From NCBI GenBank assembly GCA_963920765.1, contig OY987243.1:21757419-21821418 (forward strand): DNA of 64,000 bases, given 5' to 3'. Both the position numbers and the translations under genes were made by a program. This document shows positions 11,743-23,200 of this stretch, one piece after another. Position 1 is the first letter of the stretch; each line of letters opens with the position of its first letter. The notes below the pieces were generated by a model. It had not been told where the DNA came from, ran no database searches, and was given only the letters and a program-made list of their open reading frames with translations. The stretch comes from Ulota crispa. Taxonomy: Eukaryota > Streptophyta > Bryopsida > Orthotrichales > Orthotrichaceae.

Positions 11743-13244
11743 TTAACCCTGTAGAGACCACCGAACCATATTTTGGTTCGGTTCGGGAGAGTGGTTTTTG
11801 TTTTATAGAATAAAACCGTTCAACAATTTGGAAACCGGTCTTGAAAAACGCTTGTGCTCACAAGAATTGTACATCCAACCAAATAAAAAACAACGAAATC
11901 AGGCATGTGAGTTGATAAATAATGATGTTTATATGGCATGACATCAAAATACATATCCATATTTGGTCAAAGATGGATCAAAGCAACAACATAATACATC
12001 AAACATCCAAGAAGAATGTCAAATTTCAATTGTGTGGCCTTAAAATTTCAAATTCCTCAAGAAATATGCTTGTATTGTTTCTCTATACGGTAGTAGTATA
12101 ATTGTAATATTTGAAGATCTTTTGAAATGGTGCTATCATTTCATATTAAAAATTTGTTGTCCTACATTTAAGGCTAATTCTTTATTGTATTTATCAATTG
12201 GATTTTTCATATTCCCTCTGTCCCAATATAAACTTCCAAATTAGGCATAGTTCTTGTCCCACTAAAAAAGCACCTTTTTGCTAATTTCAATTTTTGAGAA
12301 AGCGTTTGTTATGTCCAATGATCTCATGGGGGTAAGTTAAGCAATTAAAGAGCATTCCTCTATCAACAAATTTGGCCTTGCCCATATGAGGTACCATTGT
12401 TGCTACTAATCTTTAAATCATCAATAATGAGGAGCTAGCAACATGTACAAATATGGTACTTTTGCATGGAATTTGGGTGCCCAAATGGCAACATAAAAAT
12501 TTGAGATTTTGCAAATATTTGGTAGATGGTATATTGATTCTAGATTGCATGTGTCATCATTACAAAAGCTAAAATAAATAGGAGCCAGCATTTTTCACAG
12601 ACAATGTACAAAAATTGTACTTTTTGCATGGAATTTGGAAGTCTAAATGGCAACATAAAAACTTGAGATTTTGCAAATATTTGGTAAGTGGTATATTGAT
12701 TGTAGAATGCATTTGTCACTAGTATAATGACTTAAAATACAATTAATCCCTCATGGAGAAGTTTTTGGAGGTTTATAATGGGATAGAGGGAGTCGCATTT
12801 ATCAAATTTCTTGTAAAACTATTTCTGGGTAGCAAATAAAGTGGGATTTTTTACCCTTTTTGTCCACTTAGCTACACCTTGTGATTGCTATTTCTATCTA
12901 TTTTGTGTGAAACTAGTCTTGTTGAAAAGTTGAGAAACCATGCTTTAAAAAAATATAAGGCTCTTCTCAAACAAAGTTTGTATGAAGTAGTAAGATCCAA
13001 AACCACACAAGCACAAAAACTAGAGATTTTCCACCTACAACTCACTCAATTTGATTATAATATTTCACCTCCAACATCAAATCTAGTTGAAATTTTGATA
13101 CTTTATAGTAAATAAGGTGTAGTTCCCATTTGTACGGTTGAATTATTGAAATCAGGTTCATATTTAATTCAACTGCACATCCAAGTTTACTACCCCGATT
13201 TCTAATGAATTTTGTGAAAATGTGTGTGGTCTTTAAAAGGTTAA
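11743..13244. mobile_element. TTAA-flanked piggyBac-like MITE carrying a nested Stowaway-like element
   Basis: TTAA 11743-11746 and TTAA 13241-13244 flank an element beginning CCCTGTAGAGACCA and ending GGTCTTTAAAAGG. A palindrome CGAACCATATTTTGGTTCG sits at 11762-11780, about 15 nt from the left end. Outside the inserted 12212-12792 block the interior matches the element at 34439-35345 along its length (for example TATACGGTAGTAGTATAATTG and GATTTTGTGAAAATG segments). Removing the insert leaves about 913 bp against 907 bp for the intact relative. No transposase ORF. Confidence 0.8.
12212..12792. mobile_element. Stowaway-like MITE, copy 1 (nested)
   Basis: Starts TTCCCTCTGTCCCAATATAA and ends TTTATAATGGGATAGAGGGAG. 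The ends mirror each other and match the classic plant CTCCCTCYGTCCC signature of Tc1/mariner-derived Stowaway elements. Length 581 bp. The interior holds an imperfect direct duplication of about 150 bp, each copy containing TTTGCATGGAATTTGG and TTGAGATTTTGCAAATATTT. A second copy lies at 49734-50315 with the same internal duplication. Confidence 0.8.
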
Positions 13245-13993
13245 ATTGGTTCCTACTTTAAGCTCATTTGATGATTGGAAAGGCATCTTGGTCAAGAATG
13301 CTTTCAAATTCTAAGATGATGTATTTTGTGGGTTTTTGAGTTTAGCCTTCAATCCGTCTCTCTTTTCCTCTTTGTGCATCCACTAACGAGTACCTTCATT
13401 GCAATTAGAGGCTTTGAATGATGTTTTAAGTGAAATTTGGCTTGAAGGGATGTTCTGATGTTTTTAATGATGCTACTTGTATCCATTGATACGATTTGGA
13501 GTGGAGTTGATTTGATTTGATTTTTATTGTTAATTTGCAATGAGTAAGAATAAGTTGCATTTGGAAAGTGGGTTTTGATTAAGGTAAACATTACATTTCT
13601 CCAATTGGTCCGCTCGACCCCTACATTTGAGGTGTCCACCACTCATTGTGAACCCAACGTGTACGAGTGAACATTACTTGTATAAGCAAATCTTGTTACA
13701 TGTTGGTTGCTAAGTTAGTTTGGGAGAGTTGGGATTAGGACTGTAAAGTGCCATTATAGGAACACATCCAAGCAGTCTTAAGGTTAGTCTACAGTTGCTT
13801 TTAGGGTCTTATGAGTTGTAACTTTGCCCTTTGACATGAAATATTTTCCAGTACTTTTTTCCACAAAAATGTTGTTTCATGATAACTTGTGAAATGCTAG
13901 TCTTACAAAAAAATTCTTGAATTTTCCAAGACCTTGCAATACCCTAGACCCTTGAACCTGTATGCCTACCTTATGTGACTTTTTGAGGCACTT
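13245..13993. other. Intergenic, no supported gene
   Basis: AT-rich. A 97-codon ORF on the minus strand (13349-13642) has no recognisable motif and no splice partners. No CH-domain-like exon for the downstream flagellar gene is visible here. Confidence 0.4.
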
Positions 13994-14347
13994 GAGGGCA
14001 TCTCCACAGTCCACACGTATTGGCAATATACTAGGTTAGAGAGACTTTTAGGGAGACTTTTGGATGAAAAGGGAGCAGTTAATGCTTGGACTTGTCAAAA
14101 ATGTTTTCCATTGTATTGTAATATTTTCATTTTTTCTAATGCACAACTCTTTCAAACACTACTTTTCTTTGAACAATGAATAGGTTGAGTAAGCAATGAT
14201 GGAGAATCTATCTAAGAGGCTTGTTATTGGTTGAACATTGTTTTGCTTATTTGGACAAGTGGGGGGGAATTACTGCTCAAACCCTAGAAATAAGAAATAC
14301 TACATAGCCCCAATATGAACTCCTAGAGGACAGCTAGAGATGCTCTT
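13994..14347. mobile_element. MITE of the GAGCATCTCC type, degenerate copy
   Basis: Left end GAGGGCATCTCCACAGTCCA at 13994 pairs with right end GGACAGCTAGAGATGCTCTTA near 14347. The same terminal motif, as GAGCATCTCC or its complement, bounds other elements at 26294, 42685 and 56105-57388. Interior non-coding. Confidence 0.55.
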
Positions 14348-14391
14348 ACATTCAAGACAATTTTCAAGCTTTTGATTGATTGAATATAGAA

Positions 14392-14510
14392 AACCCCATA
14401 TTCGATCATTATGGAGTTGTTAACTATATATGGAGTGTATCTGGACCAACACAAAATCTAGATACACTCCATATATAATTGACAACTCCATATTGATCGA
14501 ATATGGGGTT
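14392..14510. repeat. 119-bp foldback (hairpin) MITE
   Basis: AACCCCATATTCGATCATTA at 14392 and its following bases pair with the sequence ending AATATGGGGTT at 14510. The arms are about 54 nt with about five mismatches, leaving a loop of roughly 10 nt. No coding capacity. Confidence 0.8.
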
Positions 14511-17251
14511 AGAAGCTCTACTTTTGTTTTTCATTTGCGCAAGAGTTTCTTCTTAGGAGGGTTTTTGCTAATTCTACATGAAGCAATTATTACAATTATT
14601 ATAAGTAGTACATACAAAAAATGTCATAACTTTTGTAAAAAAAATGTGCAAATTTCTTACAAATGTATCTCTTGTGTGTACTTGATGTATAACTTATGTA
14701 CTCATATGTATCCTAATGCACGGGCATGCGCTTTGCACGAGTTGGCTTTGTTTGGCTTGCAACATTGGTGTGAGGGGTGTCCTCTATCTTTACAACTTAT
14801 TGTACAAGTTTCAAAAGGTTTTGAAAAAGGCCACAAATGGAGGGAAATCTTTTTGTTTGATAGTATATGTGAATATATATAGTATGTAAAACTATTTCTT
14901 TTAATTTGGATATTTTTATCTGAATTTAGTGTAGCTAGTTTTTGTTGTTAAAAAAAATGAAAACTTGAATGTATTCTAAATACGCAAGTAGAATTTGTTT
15001 GTAATCTCTTCACTTGTATTCCAAACACTTGTATTTGCAAAATAATATGGGACAAAAATGCCTAAAAATTTCAACTACAAGCTTCACTAGTTCCTCAATT
15101 GTTGCAACATTTATGTGAATTCTTTAATCTTTTAACAACAAGGCAACTGGAACAAAAGAAAAAGATGCATGAATTAGAAATGTAGATATTAATATGTATA
15201 AATCAATTATGAAAGGATAGATGTAGTTGTCTTAGTATATATGGAGTGTCATCCCAAGTAGAAGTCAAAAAAGGCAAAGTATGTCTTGTATATGCAGCAT
15301 TAAAGCATATAAATGAATCGTAGGCAAGTTGAGTACTCAAGTTACTAGTAACCTACGGGGTGATTTTTTGTAAATTAAACAACATGTTCTTTAAAATAAA
15401 GTGATTTCTTTACAATATTAATTGTTTTCCAAACTTTATCTTTATATCAATGACAATCTCATAGCATTCAAAAACGCAGTTTTTTTGGTGTTTTGTCATT
15501 GCCAAAGGAGAAGATCTACCTCTAAGAGCTTGTAATTCTAAATTATTTTTATTTTATTTTTACCTTGTAACACTTGAGGATTATGTTGTACACGTGTTTT
15601 GAGTATACGCGTGATAATCGTAGACCAATAGGACCTATTCGACATGGATGTCCAAACTACCCCTTTTTCAAAATGAATGATAAATTGACATTGCAAACTA
15701 CAGCTTTTCAATCCCAACCCAAATTGCTTTATAACCTTATAGGCATAAAGATAGTATTGAAACACCTTCTTGATGAAAAATCCACCAAAATGTAACAAAT
15801 ATTGCACCCTAAACAGCTTGCCCAAAATTGAACATGAAATTTCAAAATAGGGCCGGTTATAACAACTAAACCTAATGGTGTTTATTTTATTTTTTATAAA
15901 ACAAATCCGTGGATATTCTCACTTAAAATTGACGTTTCTCAAAACTGAATTACTTGTTATGTGGTTTTTCAAAATTTTAATATTTTTATTGTATTCAATC
16001 AACAATCTCTATTATAAAGCTGTGAGTTTCTATCCGTCACGGGAATTTTGAAATTCTCTATAATTAGCACCAAAAATTCAAAATTTTATTAAATGTGAAG
16101 CATTGGGTGTTTCTCATTGGAAATTTGAATTGAAAGAGGGAGGTGGGAGAGGAAAGACATGGAAAAGGAAGGTGAAAAATCACCAAAAGTTAAGAGAGAC
16201 GGCGCTTTGCACCAGCAAAACATTCTAGTTTTTGTAAACTGTGCTTTGAAAACACGTTACTTTGATTTTGAATAAGCACTTGTGGAGAGAATGCAACACA
16301 ATCACCCAATGCACATGGTTTTAGTGAACTAATTAAATAGGTGTAGCTTGCTTTTGTTTATATTTTTTAAGGTAAGCATACAATGAGTGCAAGTATTTTG
16401 TGGAAAGCCGTTTTAAGATATAAAATAACTTATTGACTTTCTAATAACGCTATGTATATGAATTTTGGACACAAAATTTGGTGCAATTCCTAGCATTAGC
16501 TTTCAATCAACTGGTATAATTTGGTTAGTGCAGAAAAACAAGTTGTCAAAAGAAATAGAAATAAGAGCTAACCACTAAGGTTTTGCACCATATTAGAACT
16601 TTCATAACATTATTAATCCATGCAAATGGGGTTTCTTTGGTGCACAATGTACTTAAGAGAAGTGTAGCTTGGTGGTCTATGTTTGCTTAAGGATGAACAT
16701 TTGAGAAGTGTAGAATGTTTTGCTTCCAAACATTTGTTGTTGAATTAGGGTTTGACTTGTTTAATATGATTGTGCTGGTTTTCAAGAAGTACATCAATTG
16801 ATCTATATTTTTTGTCAACATCCAATGAAGCAATTTTGGAAATTCTTAGTTGAAGTTTGACTTAAACACAATCTTGAAAACAATAAATTTTTGCAATGGA
16901 TAATCAAATTGCAAGTCTCAATTTCATCTTGTCTTGTGTAAAGTTTGTTGAATCAACCAAGAAGAATAAACCTACTTAAAATACAAGTTTAGCAAGTGTA
17001 AAACATTCTACTTAATGCCATTTAATGGGAAACAATATGACTTGCGTAATGAAATTTCCTTATGTTGGCTTTACAATTATGAATGGAATTGGCCTCTTTT
17101 ATGATTGATGAAGGGTTTTTGGATTTTGGACATTATCTCAAAGGAAGGCAATGTGTGCAATGGGTATTTAAATTGTAGGCCCTAAGTTTGTCTCACCTCC
17201 ATCTTGTAAAGTTTGTTGAAGCAAAAAATAATAAGTTGGATTTTTTACAAA
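14511..17251. other. Region upstream of the flagellar gene; no exon identified
   Basis: AT-rich, with scattered short ORFs that lack splice-compatible neighbours. A degenerate repeat with TTATAAAGC...TCAAAATTCTCTATTA occurs at about 16010-16200 and again near 34095, 41262 and 59780. It could be an old Helitron or MITE end, but no terminus is clean. The N-terminal CH domain expected for SPEF2/CPC1, the promoter and any upstream exons should lie here, but I could not recognise them. Confidence 0.35.
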
Positions 17252-20200
17252 ATGGCAACTAAGGAAAAGCCTCCACTAGAGAATCACTTAGAGTGGGAAG
17301 AACCTAAAGTAAAAAATAAGGATTGGAGAGTATGGGGCAAAAACTTGATGAAAAGGCGCAACACAAAGCAACTCATTGAAGATGCACTTCTCATGCGCTT
17401 CAAGGATCAAAGGACAATTCAGGTTTTGGTTTCATTTTTTCTTTTATGATTGATAAAATAAATATGACAAATTTACCTAATCTTGGACTATACAAAGTCC
17501 AAATGTAATTCATATGAAAAACATCATTAGGAAATCTCTATATGACCCTCAATGTTAGGAAATCTCTATATATATTAGAAACAAAGTCTAGAACACTATT
17601 TGTTAATTGGGAAAAACGCTTTCCTAGAATGGATTTTGAGATATTGAATTTTGCAATTATGAGAATATTTTGGTGATTTAGAGTGAGTTTATTGATAGTT
17701 CCCTCAAGATATTTCATCATTGATGTTAAGTCTTGAAGATATCATCATACAATCCCTCTAAATCACCTAAAAACTCTTAAAAATAAAAAATTCGGAAGTC
17801 TTGAAATTAGGGTTTTTTCCCAAATCAACAGATTTTGCGTTCTGGAGTTAGTTTAATATGACATGGATGGTTTATAGAGACATATCTATTAAAATTACAA
17901 ACTGAATTTGTTTTTCATGTGAATGATTCTAAAGTAGAAATTTTTTGTGGTTGGTCTTTGAGCTCTGCATATGCATATTAAAGGGGTTATTTTTCATTTT
18001 TTAAATTTTACAAGAATGTTACGTTTCAATTCAAAGTGAAGGGAAGAAAAACAGATACTCTCTTCATTCAGGTAGATTATTTCAGTATTCTTTGATTTAA
18101 TGTTGGCTTTAAAGTCAAGCTGATTAAATTTATAAATTGGTTTGTGAATGATGGAGTGGATTTGAGATTACACTACTTGTATTACATACATAAAAACGTG
18201 TGTTAAACCCAACAAAATTCATAATCAGCATATTTGAAGGACCTGCAAGGATTGTTAGTTAGTTATAGTTGGTTGTCTTTTCTTAACCCCTGAGCGCCCA
18301 GGCCATTTTCACCAAAATTAAGCTTTTAGGAGATCTACAGCTTTGATGCATCATATCTTAGTTAATTGGATGATCCATAAAAAGTGATCATTAAAAATAG
18401 TGAAACACCTACCTTGAAAATATATTGCATATTTTGGGAACAATTGACCGCGGGAGATGGGAGACTATAACATTTGAGCTTGTGATGGTAAAATCTCATT
18501 TTTGGCAAGTACTTGCTATTTAATGATTTTTACAAAATTCTATAAGCCCTAATTCATCTCAATTTTTTTGAGTAGCAAGATTAGATACAAATTCACACAT
18601 TCGCAAATTATTGAAGATTTTACTTCTTTGTAGGTTAAGTTTTAGGGCTTCAAATTTGCTATTGCATGGAAAACAATGAACAAAACAATTGGTGAGGGTT
18701 GCCCCAACAAGGGATTAAGAACATGCTTGAACATTTGCTGGGCTATCTCAAAGCCCATGCAATGGAGCTTGCAATGAGTATTGATTAGTTGTAGCTTGTA
18801 AGACATTGCTGGCCACCACTTCTGTATGATGTTTCATATGATATTTCACCCAATTAAAACTCTTGAGGCACTTGTATAAAATTTGACTTGCCTTGCCATT
18901 ACTCCACTTGCATGAACCATTAGAATACCTTGATAATTGTAGTTTATAGCAAGGTCAAAAAGTTAGATCTAGTACCTCAAGCAAGCATGTGAAATCCTGT
19001 GAGGACCATTTTGGTCCTCTGGGACTTTCAGGGGTTAACCCTTTAACGACCGTGGTTGATTCTAGGGTGGGCAATTCTTTGTATGACCATTTGGGGGAGA
19101 TTTTAGGGTAATTGAATACAAATGTCTACCACAAATCTGACCGTACAAATGGACGTATCTTGCAGGGTTTAATGTTATGCATCATGAATTATGCTCACTC
19201 TTTAGTTTTTATGGCCATCTTTTTGCATTCATTGATGTATTTTTAGCCGGTACTCTTGTATTTTTTCAACCCTTTGGCCACATGCCACCTTAAATTGGCC
19301 TGGTTATTGTCCTAAACTCTTCACTTTCCAATTCCCTAAACATGTCCCCTCTGCCACATCATCAAATTCCTTGACACACTCTCTCTACAAACTGAAAAGA
19401 ATAAAAATCTACCAGGAACTGGTCGACCAATCGTTAAAGGGTTAAAGCCCAATTTCAAAACACTAGTCTTTAATGTCTAAAGAGAACTGACATTTAGTAT
19501 ATTATCAGCTGACTGAAATTGTAAAAAATGGGTTGAATTTGAAATTATTGGCTACTGGTCCAATTTTTCAAAAAAACCAGTTGTAGTATATTACAATATG
19601 AATATAGGAAATATCTTGTGCAATAAGTGAAAAAACCAATTGAAAATGGGGGATGCCAAAATTTAGCTGGTGAAGCCCAAATTTCTCCTCAAATTTTGCC
19701 GATCTAAATTGATTTTGGTCATTTTTTGACAATAAAACTGGAAAAAGAACTGATTGGTTCATTGTTAGCTCAAAAGCATACCAAATTTCCATTTGTAAAA
19801 ACAAATGTTATGGCCTTCAAATCAACTCCAATTTTGGGAGATAACATGCTTAATTCAGAAAAACTATAGTCAACAAGCATCCCCATCTTGGACTATTTAC
19901 ACTTTTTACTTTGTTTTTATTTCATTTTTTATCCTTTATTGCCGAGATGGTTTTGCATTTTGTGAAAACTTTGTTATTATTTCCAATTAGCTCTATGAAG
20001 CTTGTCATGAAAAAGATGTTTTATTCCACATTTGATTAAATTAGCACTAATCAAAAATCCACAAGCATTAACCTGAAAACTGGTTTGATTTGCAAAATAT
20101 TTAGAGATACTTGCAAAACATCCGCAGATATGTCCAAATCAATAAATATACAAAACTTTGGAAAAAATACATACAAAATACTAAAAAATCTTCAATTTTC

Positions 20201-23200
20201 AAAAATATATATAGAAAATCCACAACTACATGAATAGTTCATAACTAGCCAAATGTGTTATCTTTTTCTTTGCTTTTCTTTTTAATCAAAAACACCAAAA
20301 GGGCATACAAATGTTATCAAATGCCAAAAAAAACAACTCTGAGCAATTGAGCCATCAAATGCATGGATAGGGTTCCAGAAGTGGCCTCATGAACCTCAAC
20401 AGATTTATTAATTTCTTGATGAAGAATGAGTTACTTTCTTTTCAGCTCTTATTTATTTCTCTTGAAAAACTAAATTGTATGAATCTTTGTTAAGAAAGTT
20501 AGTGATTTTTAAATAAGAAAATTTCACATATTGTCAATACACAATCTTCATGTTTAGCAATATCTTAATTTTGAAACTTACTAGATTTTTTTTTTTGAGA
20601 TTTAGTTTTTATACAAAAATCTATGATAATAATTAACACAACTTCATAAAGTGCAATCTACATATGGTGCTATATATATTTTTTAATATATAAGATGAAC
20701 ATTATTTGTTTTAAATGTTTTAGTAGCTGGTGTAAATTTTTTGTTTTGGTTTTTTATCTGGTTATTAAAAATTCTTATAGGAAAAGGTCAAAAGGGAATT
20801 CTTTGCTAAGAAAGTGAAGGAAATGTTGATTTTGAGGACACAGCAACGGGATATCATCTTTGAGGTACCTTTTGAAGTTTTCTTTGAGGAACAAAATCCT
20901 AAGGATGTTCTTGTCCAACTATTTGTTTCTCAATTCTATTTCCATGAGTCCATTGTAAGTTGAAAAAGTTAAAATTGGTTGTTTGAAAGTATTTTAAACC
21001 CATGTTTTTAAATAGATACCTTTTGGAATAAGTATACTTATTATTATCAGTAAGAAAAAAAAATCAAAGAAGGAAAACGGGATTCATTCTAGTTGCGTTT
21101 GTTTGAGAAGTTAGATTTGGTGAAAGCCTTCCATTGAACACAAACTAAGTCTAAAAATTTTAAAAAACTAGTCACTACAACAAAACTAGACATTTTATGA
21201 CTCTCACTTATAACTATAGTGAGTCATTTAGAATTATAAATGACTCACAACAATCATAATTTAGAATCATAAAATGTCCATTTTGTTATAGTGGGTCTAA
21301 AACTCTAAGATCTTAATCGGGTAATACTTTACACAAGGGCTTTGTGTCTTTTTGCAATACAATTGGCTAATTGCTAAATACCAAGTCGATTCTACATGTG
21401 GCACATGATTAGTGATTCACGTATATGAGAATTTTTAAAATCCATGGTTAAGCTAGCTATAGGAAAATTTGAACAATTGATTCTAAATAATCTTCCCAAG
21501 TGTTTTTTGAAATATTTTTTGACCAACATATTTCTTGGCTACAAAATGGAAGATCTTAAGTGAATTGACTTGGTTTGTTTGATTATTTTTCAATGCACTT
21601 GCCATAAAGAATGTGGTTTTATTGTCCAAATTGGCATTCAATAAAGGTTTGTATATTCAAACCAACAATGGGCCTAAATGCGTTATCATGTTTCATTGAT
21701 ATACATTCAAGATCCTTTGACATGTAATTGTTGTACGTACTTCTGGTTTTAAATTCACTATTAACTTTGGGTGTACATGAACTTGCTAACAAATCAACCA
21801 TCTCAATTGATTAGTGAAAAGTCGTCTTGAGACTAGCTCCAAATGAGGGGCCTTTTGGAAGGTTAAATATTAAGCCTATAAAATTCATAGCATTTTTTTA
21901 GGCGACATTGACAGCTGAGGTCCAATCAGAAGCCCTCCAAATTTTAAGAGATTTGATTAGACCTTAGCTATAGGTGTCGCCTAAAAAAAATGCGCTACTA
22001 TGAATCCTTGTTTGACATTGAATTATATTGTGTAGAAATATCATGCTTCTATGCATGCAATGAAATTGAAGGAGCAATATGGAATAGCAATGCAAAGAGC
22101 TTTACGGGTTTGAAATTGCAACTCTTGCTTGTCAATCTTGTATTGCAAAGCTAAACTAAATATCACATACTAATCTATTTAAAAATGAATAAACATTGGC
22201 AATAGAATTGCCTCTAATTATTTATTGTAATTTTTAGAGTTGTTCTAATAATTAATGATAAACACATTTACGCTAAAATTGATACCAATGTTGCATCTAG
22301 TCAAGTTATTGAAAGAAGTTGTGAATGCAGGCTTCATGGCACGACATCCTTGGTCTCCAATTTTTTGCTGAAGAAAAAGATGAAAAAATACGCATGAGAA
22401 TGGTGAGTTTCTAACCTTATATACTTCTAGGACAATAGCACTAAAATGGGTCATTTTATATTTGGGCTCATAATTATGTATTTAGCCTAGTATGGTTGAA
22501 ATGAAAAATAAACAAAAATTTCAAAGATTTTTTTTATGGATTTTTTTATAGCAATAGTAGATGTTGAAACAACAAATTTGTCAAATTTGTAAATTTTCCC
22601 AAAAAATGCATCTATATAAAATAATTACTTTAACACAAAGCCTATTTGACCAAATATGAACAATAGGGAATTGCATGTTTACCATCGAATTGGAGATTCT
22701 TACTTTTTGACTTATAACCATACGCTTTGCTTGTAAATCTTCTTTTATCCTAATGACCCTTGTCTTAGCCTTATGATTCTTGAGTCTCTTAGCCTTATAA
22801 ATATGCGCTTGGCCTTTGTACAATTGAAAAGACTCAAAAGTGACATTTTCAAGTATTTGTTATTGGATTCATTGTTCACAAACTCAAGAACAACATCAAA
22901 AGTAGAAATATAAGAAAAACTCAAAACTTTTCAAATGTTTTCCAAATTTTTCACTTATTTGTGCAAAATATTTTAAAAGCAAAGTGGATTTGACCTAGTG
23001 CTAAAATTGGGTAGTTTTGTGATATGATATGTTTTATGCATTTTAATACAATTCCAAGACAATGATGCTTGGATAAGGTCAACCTTTGTAAAAGAAACGT
23101 TTGGATAGTGTCAAGATCTTACCCTCTTTTTTGTGTTGTCCTAGCCAAATGCAATGTTTGTTTATGGTCAATGCTAGGATATGGCCAACATTCATTTTTC

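Noticed and set aside
13349-13642. 97-codon minus-strand ORF
   Set aside because: No motif, no exon neighbours, and composition like the surrounding intergenic DNA.
15574-15795. Possible CH-domain fragment (PKLLYNLIGIKI resembles the end of a CH domain)
   Set aside because: The resemblance is limited to a few residues; no upstream CH motif, and splice sites do not give a phase-compatible exon to 17252.
16010-16205. Helitron-like 5' end (TCTCTATTATAAAGC...)
   Set aside because: Related words occur at four places, but no consistent TC start, CTRR end or 3' hairpin was seen.
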